A stretch of 56,098 nt of DNA. Source: CAYSCZ01 sp964429655. Its GTDB lineage: Bacteria > Bacteroidota > Bacteroidia > Cytophagales > Cyclobacteriaceae. Numbering within the stretch: the first letter of the stretch is position 1; every line of letters starts with the position of its first letter. The notes under the pieces were generated by a model, which was not told where the DNA came from, made no database searches, and worked only from the letters and a program-made list of their open reading frames with translations. Where the stretch lies: contig CAYSCZ010000014.1 in assembly GCA_964429655.1 (NCBI GenBank), forward strand, positions 1-56,098, written 5' to 3'. Below are positions 8,682 through 17,225 of this stretch, in pieces. The translations under genes were made by a program, and so were the position numbers.

Positions 8682-9284
8682 ATGGTACCAGAAAGCAAAA
8701 CAGTTCTTGGCCTTAATTTACCAACTGATCCCAGGTGGGCAGATATAGCTAATTTAAAAATTGAAGAGATTTTGGTAGATCACGCGTATTGTGAACAAAA
8801 GGCTGCTTCATCTTGCATATCACTGATTGTGCAGTATCCGGAGAAGGACGATTTGGTAAATACCCTTACGCCTGTAGTAGCTGAAGAATGGGAACATTTT
8901 CAAAGAGTCATAGATCAGCTTTTTAAAAGAGGGTATTCTTTAGGTAGACAGCGAACCGATGAGTATGCGGTGTCATTGTCTAAAAAAATTAAAAAAGGGG
9001 GTAGCAAGGATCAGCAGCTGGTTGAGAAATTGCTAATGAATGGATTGATAGAAGCTCGAAGCTGCGAACGCTTCAAACTTTTGGCTAAAAATATTAAGGA
9101 TGCCGAACTCCGGGAATTCTATTACGAGTTGATGATTTCCGAAGCAGGCCACTACAGAAATTTTCTTTCGCTTTCAAAAAAATATATGCCCGGTGATTAT
9201 GTCGATCAGCGTTGGCAACAATTCCTTATGGAGGAGGCAGAAATAATTAAGCACTTGGGTGTCCGTGGCGATCGCATGCATTAA
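8682..9284 (+). CDS. miaE: tRNA-(ms2io6A)-hydroxylase
   Basis: MiaE is a non-haem diiron monooxygenase that hydroxylates the isopentenyl side chain of ms2i6A at position 37 of tRNAs reading U-starting codons. The expected four-helix ligands are visible: Glu38 (AYCEQKAA), Glu69-x-x-His72 (EEWEHF), Glu124 (IEARSCERF) and Glu154-x-x-His157 (SEAGHY). The length of 200 residues is normal. Its substrate is made by MiaB, also encoded in this window (28332-29780). The last 4 bp overlap the convergent downstream gene. Confidence 0.93.
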   Translation: MVPESKTVLGLNLPTDPRWADIANLKIEEILVDHAYCEQKAASSCISLIVQYPEKDDLVNTLTPVVAEEWEHFQRVIDQLFKRGYSLGRQRTDEYAVSLSKKIKKGGSKDQQLVEKLLMNGLIEARSCERFKLLAKNIKDAELREFYYELMISEAGHYRNFLSLSKKYMPGDYVDQRWQQFLMEEAEIIKHLGVRGDRMH

Positions 9285-10546
9285 GTTTTTTGTTTTTTCT
9301 TCTTAGCCGCCGGAAATAAGATATTATTTAATATAAGTCTGTAGCCAGGGGAGTTTGGATGAAGGTTTAGATCAGTGGGATCCTCATTCACTAAATGTTG
9401 GTAATCTTCCGGGTCGTGTCCTCCGTAAAATGTACAGAAACCCTTGCCGACCACTCCATGGATGTATTTAGCTTCATTCAGGTCTTTATTTTCTCCCATT
9501 ACAACGATATCCGATTTCACCAGGTCCTCTTTGAATGCGGTGGTTTGCCCCATAAACCCTTTAATTTTCCGGGTATGATTTTGAGTAAGCATTGTTGGGA
9601 TGGGGTCCCATTTTGCGGAAAATTCAAACAATTTGAAGTAATCATTTTGCTCTGTTATTCCCCTTCTGTTTGGGTCGATATCTATGGTTGAGTATTCATA
9701 TTTGTAGGGGCTTGTTACCAGTCTAAAATCTTCAAATGCAAATGTTTTTGAGAAGTCAAGTTTACTTTGGGCGCTGGGGTCCATCGCATCACCATCAAAC
9801 ATCGGTTGACAGATATCCACTCCTTCAGCTGCCAAAGCAATATCGTAAGTATCTGTTGCTGAGCACATAGCAAATAAAAAGCCACCGCTGGCCACATAAG
9901 TCTGTATTTTTTTGACAATTGCCAGTTTTAGGTGTGATACCTTTGTAAAACCATGTTTTCTTGCAGACTCCTCATATTCTCGTTGTCGCTCCTGGTACCA
10001 CGGAAAATGCTGATACATTCGCCAAAATTTACCATATTGACCAGTAAAATCTTCATGGTGTAAATGCAACCAGTCATATTTGGGTAATTCCTCATACATC
10101 ACCTCATCATCAAAAATCACATCATAAGGTATCTCTGCATAAGTGAGTACCAATGTTACCGCGTCATCCCAGGGTTGTTTGCTTTTTGGAGAGTAAACAG
10201 CAATCTCAGGATACTTTTCCAACTTCATGGCATCCATATTTGATGAAGGACTGGCGATTTGCTTTAAGATATTATTCGCATCAGCGTCTGATATAACCTT
10301 ATAACTTACACCTCTGATGATTAACTCATTCTCAAATTTCTGGTAGTGTTTGAGCATAAAACTACCACCCCGGTAGTTCAACAACCAATCCACTTCGATA
10401 TCATTTGTTAATACCCAATAGGCAATTCCATAGGCCTTAAGGTGGTTCGTTTGTGATTCATCCATTGGTATAAACAGGTAGGAAGCATGGGCACTGTTAA
10501 TAGAAAATATTATTAAAAATAAGCTTAGGATCCTCTTACATTTCAT
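9281..10546 (-). CDS. Secreted conserved protein often labelled asparagine synthetase B
   Basis: The 421-residue product begins with a signal peptide (MKCKRILSLFLIIFSINSAHA). It contains well-conserved blocks such as SYLFIPMDESQTNHLKAYGI, YDWLHLHHEDFTGQYGKFW and LFAMCSATDTYDIALAAEG, and it ends in a basic KKKKQKT tail. I recognise it as the Bacteroidota family that databases often call asparagine synthetase B. However, it lacks the N-terminal Cys glutaminase domain and the ATP-pyrophosphatase SGGxDS loop. The name is therefore not supported by the sequence. An exported protein of unknown role is the safer call. Confidence 0.8.
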   Translation of the reverse strand: MKCKRILSLFLIIFSINSAHASYLFIPMDESQTNHLKAYGIAYWVLTNDIEVDWLLNYRGGSFMLKHYQKFENELIIRGVSYKVISDADANNILKQIASPSSNMDAMKLEKYPEIAVYSPKSKQPWDDAVTLVLTYAEIPYDVIFDDEVMYEELPKYDWLHLHHEDFTGQYGKFWRMYQHFPWYQERQREYEESARKHGFTKVSHLKLAIVKKIQTYVASGGFLFAMCSATDTYDIALAAEGVDICQPMFDGDAMDPSAQSKLDFSKTFAFEDFRLVTSPYKYEYSTIDIDPNRRGITEQNDYFKLFEFSAKWDPIPTMLTQNHTRKIKGFMGQTTAFKEDLVKSDIVVMGENKDLNEAKYIHGVVGKGFCTFYGGHDPEDYQHLVNEDPTDLNLHPNSPGYRLILNNILFPAAKKKKQKT

Positions 10547-10707
10547 ATCACTAATTTTTGATTAATCTATGGCAATTTTTATGTCTGGCCTTATTTTACG
10601 AACGCTAAATTTAAAGGTATGGCATAATGTTGTCAATATTCAAGTACATCCTCAATTTAAAATTGTTATTTTTAACATGATATAATTTCAATTCATAATT
10701 AAGTAAG

Positions 10708-11499
10708 GTGCCTGAATTATATAAATTCCTGCCTTTTTTCATCATCGTCATTACAAGCATTGAGGGTTTTGCCCAGGAGCTTGTTTTGGCAGGAGTTTAC
10801 AAAGGTGAGCGTATTTTCATTCAGAATCCTTACAATAGCCAGGAAAATAGATTTTGTGTTAAGGAAGTTAAGTTAAATAATAAGCGGCTGGAGATGGATT
10901 ATCAAATGTCCGCCTTGGAAGTTGATTTTGAGAATGTAAAAAAATTTTCCCCGGTAATTATTAAAGTATATTACCATAATAATCGCTGCAAACCGCATAT
11001 ATTAAACCCTGATGCAATACGTTTTTATAATACTTTCAGATTCCTGGAAGCCAGCATTAACGATACCATTATTTACTGGACAACAAGTGCTGAAAAACCC
11101 GGTGGTAAATATTTGGTGGAGGCGTTGAATTATGATTTTTGGGAACCGGTTGGTGATGAGATTGAATCAAAAGGCAATTTCTCCGAAGCGTCGTATCGAT
11201 ACTATCCTTCAATGACTGAGGGTGCTAATAAGTTTAGGATAAAATATATCCCTCCTGACGGAGCTGAAAGATATTCCCCGGAACTTGAGCATGTTTTTTA
11301 TCCCGAGCCTATTAAGCTGACTATTACAGATGAAAAGCTTATCCTTTCCAGAGCAACGGAAATAGAAATAACGACCAAAAACAATATTGCCATTTACCGG
11401 GATGTTGTGAAAGAACTGCCTATTGTAAGGCTTCCTCCTGGGGAGTATTACGTTTTTATCGTAGAGGAAGATCGTTCAGAAGTTTTTATAAAGAACTAG
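10708..11499 (+). CDS. Exported protein of unknown function
   Basis: GTG start at 10708. The N-terminus (PELYKFLPFFIIVITSIEGFAQ) is a signal peptide with a likely cleavage after the Ala of FAQ. The mature 240 residues are mostly beta-rich, with no motif I recognise. The segment before residue 130 resembles an Ig-like beta sandwich (NKRLEMDYQMSALEVDF). It stands alone, divergent from the gene at 9281-10546, and ends inside the 3' end of the convergent K+ channel gene (14 bp overlap). Confidence 0.7.
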   Translation: MPELYKFLPFFIIVITSIEGFAQELVLAGVYKGERIFIQNPYNSQENRFCVKEVKLNNKRLEMDYQMSALEVDFENVKKFSPVIIKVYYHNNRCKPHILNPDAIRFYNTFRFLEASINDTIIYWTTSAEKPGGKYLVEALNYDFWEPVGDEIESKGNFSEASYRYYPSMTEGANKFRIKYIPPDGAERYSPELEHVFYPEPIKLTITDEKLILSRATEIEITTKNNIAIYRDVVKELPIVRLPPGEYYVFIVEEDRSEVFIKN

Positions 11500-12313
11500 T
11501 TTTTTGTAACCTGTTGCCACAATTACTGCAATATACCGCATTGCGATCATGATGCTCCTTATCACAATGGTTGCAAATGATGTAAGTTTTTGCTGCCCTG
11601 GAGGCTATCTCGGAGGTTACAATGCCCGTGGGGACTGCTATTATTGCATAACCAGCTATCATAAGCATGGCAGCAAAAGCCTGACCTAACACCGTCTTAG
11701 GCGCAATGTCTCCGTAACCAACCGTGGTAAGTGTAACAATTGCCCAATAGATACTTCTGGGTATACTGGTAAACGCTTCATTTTTCCCACCCTCAATTAA
11801 ATACATCATCGTTCCACTAATTATCACGATTGTGATAACCCCTGTCAAGAAAATAATAATTTTATGTCTGCTGGCCCATAGTGCATCAGAAAGAACTTTC
11901 CCTTCACCAAGAAACCTTGTCAATTTCAGTATTCTAAAAATTCTTAATAAACGCAATGCCCTTATTACCAGTAAATAATGTGTTCCGGGTGATATCAAGG
12001 TTAGATATGTAGGAAGTATAGCTACAAGGTCAATTATACCAAAAAAACTAGTAATATATTTTTTGGGGGTTTCGGAGGTATAAATTCTGGCAATGTACTC
12101 CAGTGAGAATAATATGGTCAAGATCCATTCAATGATTTTCAATTCTTTACCATACCGGTCATCTATTTCCTGAATACTTTCCAGCATGACGACACCAATA
12201 CTGAGCAGGATGATGACAAGAATAACAATATCAAAAATTCTTCCCGACGGGGTGATAGTCTCAAAAATTATTATTCGTAGTTTTTTTCGAAATTTATTTC
12301 TATCAACTTCCAT
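11486..12313 (-). CDS. Voltage-gated-type potassium channel with C-terminal zinc ribbon
   Basis: This is a six-TM ion channel: S1-S4 followed by a pore with selectivity filter TTVGYGD (near residues 195-201). S4 carries regularly spaced Arg/Lys residues (RALRLLRIFRILKLTRF), the voltage-sensor signature. After S6 there is a short C-terminus with a C4 ribbon, CNHC and CSNC, ending NRLQKTSSL. A zinc ribbon in place of the usual RCK/TrkA-N domain is notable. It follows the sodium symporter gene by 9 bp on the same strand, so the pair may be an ion-homeostasis operon. Confidence 0.92.
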   Translation of the reverse strand: MEVDRNKFRKKLRIIIFETITPSGRIFDIVILVIILLSIGVVMLESIQEIDDRYGKELKIIEWILTILFSLEYIARIYTSETPKKYITSFFGIIDLVAILPTYLTLISPGTHYLLVIRALRLLRIFRILKLTRFLGEGKVLSDALWASRHKIIIFLTGVITIVIISGTMMYLIEGGKNEAFTSIPRSIYWAIVTLTTVGYGDIAPKTVLGQAFAAMLMIAGYAIIAVPTGIVTSEIASRAAKTYIICNHCDKEHHDRNAVYCSNCGNRLQKTSSL

Positions 12314-12322
12314 TTAAAAAAA

Positions 12323-13693
12323 TTAAATACTTACACCAAAGAAGTTGTTGAGTAATACAACCAAAAATAATAAAGCCAATAAAATAGGGCACACATAGGA
12401 AAGGGTAATGTTTAAGAAAGATTTTACAAAAGAGGCATTATAGTGCTCTATGCCATTGGAAATTTCATTGTGCAGGTTGGCCTTTTTCCAGACATAAGCA
12501 CCAAAGATCACGATTAAACAACCTCCAATCAATAAAAATGAATCTGTTATTTTAACAATTAATGACATAAAATCAGTAGAACCCGGAACTGGAAATGCAT
12601 TGCTAAAAAAATCAGAATAACCATTAGCCAGGAGGGAAGGAATTCCCAGCAAAAATATGATAAAGGCGGCAATGACTACAGCCCTTTTTCGGCGAACATT
12701 ATACTGGTCAACGATATATGCGACCGGCACTTCTAAAAGCGATACAGTGGATGTTAAAGCAGCGAATGATAGCAACAAAAAGAATAATCCACCGATGAGC
12801 GCTCCCAGAGTTGATCCAAGGGTTTCAAAAACACTGGGCAGGGTAACAAAAATTAATCCAAGCCCTCCACTTATATTGCTCATGTCCCCTGCATTATTAT
12901 AAGCAACCAGTGGAAACATCATCAAACCTGATATAAAAGCTATCCCAACGTCCATAAAAGTGATCATGGTAGCGGATGAAACAATGTTTTCTTGCTTATC
13001 AAGGTAGCTTCCATAGGTTATTAGAGCGCCCATACCAAGGGACAATGAGAAGAACGCCTGTCTAAGTGCACCACTGATCGTACTTAGGTTAAACTTGGTG
13101 AGGTCAGGGATAAGGTAAAATTTTATACCTTCAAGCGCATGTGGCAGTGTAAGTGCATAAACCACAAGTCCTAATATTATGATGATGAGCGTAGGCATAA
13201 GGATTTTTGCTGACTTTTCTATTCCGGCTGAGACACCTTTAGAGACAATACTTGCCGTCAACAGCATGAAAATAATGGCATATAATCCTACTTTTAATAT
13301 GTCATTTGTGAAATTTGAGAAATTAATATCGAAGTTGCCTAACAGTAACTCAATGACATATCCAAATCCCCAACCAGCCACAATATTGTAAAATGAAAGA
13401 ATTAAAATACCTGATATTATCCCCAGCTTCCCGAGTATATTCCATTTTTTGAAGCCCAGTGCATTAAACGCACCAACTGGATTTAGTTCTGTTTTTCTTC
13501 CTATAGCTACTTCAGTAACCATAACAGGAAAACAGAGAACAAAACAAAAAAGCAGATACATGACCACAAAAGCAGCTCCACCGCCCTGCCCAACTTCAAA
13601 AGGAAATTTGACTATGTTACCTAATCCAACCGCTGAGCCGGCTGCAGCAAGTACAAAACCTATCCTGTTTGTGAATAATCCTCTGGCGGCCAT
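12323..13693 (-). CDS. Sodium-dependent transporter of the NSS/SNF family
   Basis: The N-terminal signature NRIGFVLAAAGSAVGLGNIVKFPF is the TM1 unwound helix that binds sodium and substrate in LeuT-type transporters. About 11-12 TM helices follow over 456 residues, the usual bacterial length. The likely substrates are amino acids or related amines; the sequence does not decide which. The gene is immediately upstream of the K+ channel gene on the same strand. Confidence 0.93.
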   Translation of the reverse strand: MAARGLFTNRIGFVLAAAGSAVGLGNIVKFPFEVGQGGGAAFVVMYLLFCFVLCFPVMVTEVAIGRKTELNPVGAFNALGFKKWNILGKLGIISGILILSFYNIVAGWGFGYVIELLLGNFDINFSNFTNDILKVGLYAIIFMLLTASIVSKGVSAGIEKSAKILMPTLIIIILGLVVYALTLPHALEGIKFYLIPDLTKFNLSTISGALRQAFFSLSLGMGALITYGSYLDKQENIVSSATMITFMDVGIAFISGLMMFPLVAYNNAGDMSNISGGLGLIFVTLPSVFETLGSTLGALIGGLFFLLLSFAALTSTVSLLEVPVAYIVDQYNVRRKRAVVIAAFIIFLLGIPSLLANGYSDFFSNAFPVPGSTDFMSLIVKITDSFLLIGGCLIVIFGAYVWKKANLHNEISNGIEHYNASFVKSFLNITLSYVCPILLALLFLVVLLNNFFGVSI

Positions 13694-13769
13694 GAGTTAG
13701 ATAAAATTGATGTAGGGATAATTTTTGCGTAATAATACAAAAATTGATTGAATGGCCCTTGCTGATCAA

Positions 13770-15209
13770 TTAAGAATTCGGCATATCCACATCTACATCA
13801 AACGGCGTAGGCGCCGGATACTCGAATAAATGATTTTCTTTGATGGCCTGACACACTTTAAAAGGCACCATTTCTTCCCAACCATTATCTCCATTTTTAA
13901 TCATTTTAAGAATTTTGTCGGAGGCTATATGTAAATGTTCATGCTTAGGGTTTTCAATAGCCTCAATGTTTCCATTTTCAATGAAATACTGGAATAATGA
14001 TTTCAAATGAGAAGGAGGAACAAAGTCTTTTAAACTGTATAATTCTTTGCTATCATGTTTTAAAGATGGGTAAATCAAGAGCTTCACATTACTTCCAAAT
14101 AACCGGCTAAAAGATTCCAGGATGCCCCCATCCAATGATTCATAGTATCTTTCATCAAAGATTCTTTCAAGATTATTGACACCAAGGATAATTCCGATCC
14201 TTCTTTTTTTTGTGAACTTAGATAAGTAAGCGGCCATTTTATAGTGTTCCTGGTAGTTGGAAATCATTACATTCTGCCCTAGTGAGCTTAGTAAGTCAAC
14301 CCGGTCCAGAAAATCTGTTTCATCTACTTCTCCTCCCATGGTTAGATCATTAAGTGTCAGTTCGGACAGTATCAATAATTTTTCTTTATCGATTGCCCCA
14401 TCTTTTTTTACTTGTTTAATTCCACTGATCATCATATCTACATGAACAAGCGTGACTGGTCGAAAACGACCGCGAAGCACCAGGACATTTTTCTTATACA
14501 GAACTTCTGAAGGTTGTAATACATTGCCTTTCGGGTCAAACATTGCCGCATGGGTAAGTCCATTTTTTACCAGTATCAAGCTCATCAGCCGATTGTCAAC
14601 ATGATGAAAGTCAGGGCCAGTTAGTCTGAACATATCGATTTCAAACCTGGAACCACTGATACTGTCTTTGAGGGAATTGATCAGATCTTCAGGTTCTGAT
14701 ATGTTATAGCAACCAAAAATTAGGTTTACACCTACAATTCCAAGTACTTGTTGTTGCCAGTTGGTTTCCGTGTCTTTTAAAAGTACGTGTATGATACAGT
14801 CATTCGGTTTCGAGCAGGGGTGTAGCTGAAAACGTATGCCTATCCATCCGTGCCCAATGTTGGATTTGTTGTAATTTAGTACTTCTACCGTATTGGCAAA
14901 TGCAAAAAATTGCGAACGCTTGGCACGGTGCGTTAGTCTTTGTGACAGCAGTGTATACTCTTTATTAAGCATTCTAATTAACTTATCTTGACATACATAC
15001 CGGTCGGATTTCCCATAGATAGCATCGCTAAAGATCATATCATACGCTGACATGGTTTTTGCTACAGTTCCAGAGGCTGCCCCTGCTTTGAAAAAATGCT
15101 CGGCTACTTCCTGTCCACCACCTATCTCAGCAAAAGTCCCATATATTTTGTCATTGAGATTTAATTTCAGTGCTTTTTCTTTTGTTGTAAGGTTTTTAAT
15201 GGTATACAT
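13770..15209 (-). CDS. Conserved protein of unknown function (479 aa)
   Basis: This is a soluble protein without signal peptide or TM segments. Its most striking blocks are KIYGTFAEIGGGQEVAEHFF, GAASGTVAKTMSAYDM near the N-terminus and LRGRFRPVTLVHVDMM in the middle. The strong Gly-rich conservation-like N-terminal segment hints at a nucleotide or cofactor site, but I cannot name the reaction. I recall similar proteins in many Bacteroidota with inconsistent annotations (including TonB-dependent receptor, which cannot be right for a soluble protein). It is apparently monocistronic. Confidence 0.75.
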   Translation of the reverse strand: MYTIKNLTTKEKALKLNLNDKIYGTFAEIGGGQEVAEHFFKAGAASGTVAKTMSAYDMIFSDAIYGKSDRYVCQDKLIRMLNKEYTLLSQRLTHRAKRSQFFAFANTVEVLNYNKSNIGHGWIGIRFQLHPCSKPNDCIIHVLLKDTETNWQQQVLGIVGVNLIFGCYNISEPEDLINSLKDSISGSRFEIDMFRLTGPDFHHVDNRLMSLILVKNGLTHAAMFDPKGNVLQPSEVLYKKNVLVLRGRFRPVTLVHVDMMISGIKQVKKDGAIDKEKLLILSELTLNDLTMGGEVDETDFLDRVDLLSSLGQNVMISNYQEHYKMAAYLSKFTKKRRIGIILGVNNLERIFDERYYESLDGGILESFSRLFGSNVKLLIYPSLKHDSKELYSLKDFVPPSHLKSLFQYFIENGNIEAIENPKHEHLHIASDKILKMIKNGDNGWEEMVPFKVCQAIKENHLFEYPAPTPFDVDVDMPNS

Positions 15210-15270
15210 ATGCTTAATCAGTCATACTGTTAAAGTTAGTTTTATTGGAAAGACTTAAAAAGAAAGCAAA

Positions 15271-15300
15271 AAAAAATCCACTTTAAAAAGTGGATTTTTA
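15271..15300 (-). terminator. Rho-independent terminator after the acyl-CoA dehydrogenase gene
   Basis: AAAATCCACTTT pairs with AAAGTGGATTTT, giving a 13-bp near-perfect stem. On the minus strand it is followed by a run of nine T. It lies about 20 bp after the dehydrogenase stop. Confidence 0.8.
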
Positions 15301-15319
15301 AAATGAATGCAGTGGGTAT

Positions 15320-17116
15320 TTAGTAGAGATAGCCATTTTTAACAATGGCCTCTTCTGCTATTTCTCTTCTAAGGTTTTTAGTGTTTACAGCATTTGCTTT
15401 GGTAAATCTTTTCATGCCCATGGTCATTACCTTCAACTCATCACCTGCTGCAAAGGCCGCTATGGCTTCATTTCCTGCTTTGTTGATTATCTGTATTGCA
15501 TGATTGAGATATATTTTGGTCATGTTTTCATATGATTTGCAGGCTTCTATACCCCGAACACTGATCAGTTTTTCTGTTCTTAGAATTGCTGATTCAGCGG
15601 CATAGATTTCAGTAATTATATCTGCAATATTGAGTAATATCTCTTGTTCTTCATTTAGGGCGGCACCAAATTTCTGTGCAGCTTTTCCAGCAATCATAAG
15701 CACCACTTTTTTTAGATTTTTAATAACTTGTTTTTCTGGTGAAAGTGGTTGGGACAAGTCAGGGGTTTCAAAGGATGGTACGGAAGTTAATTCTTTACCC
15801 ACAGCTTTCGCTGGTTCCATTAAATCTAATTCGCCTTTCATTGCCCTCTTCATGAGCATACCCACCAGCATCATTCTGTTTATTTCATTGGTGCCTTCAT
15901 AAATTCTGGTAATTCTGGCATCACGGTAAGCCCTAGCCATGGGTGCCTCCTCTGAAAAACCCATCCCACCGTATATTTGGACACCTTCATCAACAACATA
16001 ATCCAACACCTCGGAACCGTGAATTTTTATGATTGCACATTCAATGGCAAACTGTTCAAGCGCTTTCAATTTAGCACTTTGATCATCCATTCCTTCGGCA
16101 AGATTTGATTCAATCTTGTCTTCAATATTTTGCCCTGCCCGGTATGATGCTGATTCACAAGCATATGTCCTGGCGATCATTTCACCGAATTTATGCTTGA
16201 TGGCACCGAAATTGCTAATGGATTGTCCAAATTGTTTTCTTTCATGAGCATAATTGACACTAAGGTCAATAATTTTTTTACAACCCCCTATTACGCCAAC
16301 ACCGAGTTTAATCCTGCCGATGTTTAAAACATTAACCGCTATCTTAAAACCATTTTCTCTCTCCGATAACATGTTTTCCAGCGGTACTTTGCAATCATTA
16401 AAAAATACCTGTCGTGTAGATGAACCTTTTATCCCTAGTTTTCGCTCCTCATCATTCATGGTGATGCCTCCAAAACTTTTCTCCACGATAAACGCGGATA
16501 AATGCTTGTCGTCATTAATTTTGGCAAATACAATAAATAAATCTGCGAAACCACCATTTGAGATCCACATTTTTTGGCCATTGATGAGGTAATGCCTGCC
16601 ATCTTCAGAAAGCGTTGCTTTTGTTTTACCGGAATTGGCATCAGATCCTGCGTTTGGTTCTGTAAGGCAATAACATGCTTTCCATTCCCCAGAAGCTAGT
16701 TTGGGAAGATATTTTGATTTTTGTGCTTCTGTACCATAATATAAAATTGGTAGGGTACCTATTCCTGTATGGGCACCGTAAGCTGTGGAAAAAGAACCGG
16801 CAGATCCAATAACATCAGCGATTAACATGCTGGTATTAAAACTCATTCCTAACCCACCGTATTCTTCAGGAATGCTGACACCTAACAAGCCTAATTCCCC
16901 GGCTTTATCAAGTAAAGAGGCCATAAAACCTTCTTCAAGGCTATCCATACGCTCAACATTAGGCTCTATTTCTTTTTCGACAAAATCCTCACATGCATGG
17001 GCCATCATCATTTGTTCCTCACTAAAATCTTCGCATATGAAAATATCCTGAGGGTCAGTTTCCCGGATCAGAAACTCTCCTCCTTTAATTGCTTTTTTTG
17101 TGGTTATAGTTTCCAT
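15320..17116 (-). CDS. Acyl-CoA dehydrogenase family protein (long form)
   Basis: This FAD enzyme introduces the first double bond in fatty-acyl-CoA oxidation. The N-terminal alpha domain, the middle beta domain (CYCLTEPNAGSDANS, MWISNGGFAD) and the C-terminal alpha domain (HERKQFGQSISNFGAIKHKF, YGGMGFSEE, RIYEGTNEINRMM) are all present. The Glu of YEGTNE is the expected catalytic base. At 598 residues it is the longer VLCAD-like form with an extra C-terminal helical region from about residue 430. Two identical 18-bp palindromes lie directly upstream (17143-17197) and probably bind a regulator. Confidence 0.93.
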   Translation of the reverse strand: METITTKKAIKGGEFLIRETDPQDIFICEDFSEEQMMMAHACEDFVEKEIEPNVERMDSLEEGFMASLLDKAGELGLLGVSIPEEYGGLGMSFNTSMLIADVIGSAGSFSTAYGAHTGIGTLPILYYGTEAQKSKYLPKLASGEWKACYCLTEPNAGSDANSGKTKATLSEDGRHYLINGQKMWISNGGFADLFIVFAKINDDKHLSAFIVEKSFGGITMNDEERKLGIKGSSTRQVFFNDCKVPLENMLSERENGFKIAVNVLNIGRIKLGVGVIGGCKKIIDLSVNYAHERKQFGQSISNFGAIKHKFGEMIARTYACESASYRAGQNIEDKIESNLAEGMDDQSAKLKALEQFAIECAIIKIHGSEVLDYVVDEGVQIYGGMGFSEEAPMARAYRDARITRIYEGTNEINRMMLVGMLMKRAMKGELDLMEPAKAVGKELTSVPSFETPDLSQPLSPEKQVIKNLKKVVLMIAGKAAQKFGAALNEEQEILLNIADIITEIYAAESAILRTEKLISVRGIEACKSYENMTKIYLNHAIQIINKAGNEAIAAFAAGDELKVMTMGMKRFTKANAVNTKNLRREIAEEAIVKNGYLY

Positions 17117-17142
17117 TCATTAAAGTGTTTTGACTTAATATT

Positions 17143-17197
17143 TAGTATGCATGCATACTATTTCAAAAATAGTGAAAAATAGTATGCATGCATACTA
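17143..17197. promoter_or_regulatory. Twin 18-bp palindromes (TAGTATGCATGCATACTA), candidate operator
   Basis: Two perfect, identical copies of TAGTATGCATGCATACTA occupy 17143-17160 and 17180-17197. They are 37 bp apart start to start (about 3.5 helical turns), and each is followed by TTTC. They lie 27-81 bp upstream of the acyl-CoA dehydrogenase ATG. This size and symmetry suit a TetR- or MarR-type dimer; the regulator is not encoded nearby. Confidence 0.7.
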
Positions 17198-17225
17198 TTT
17201 CTATTTAAAAAATTTTGATATTTCT

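Noticed and set aside
9281..9284. Overlaps of convergent gene ends (also 11486-11499 and 42119-42138) as possible regulatory overlap
   Set aside because: Short 3' overlaps are common in compact bacterial genomes and no hairpin or other signal supports a special role.
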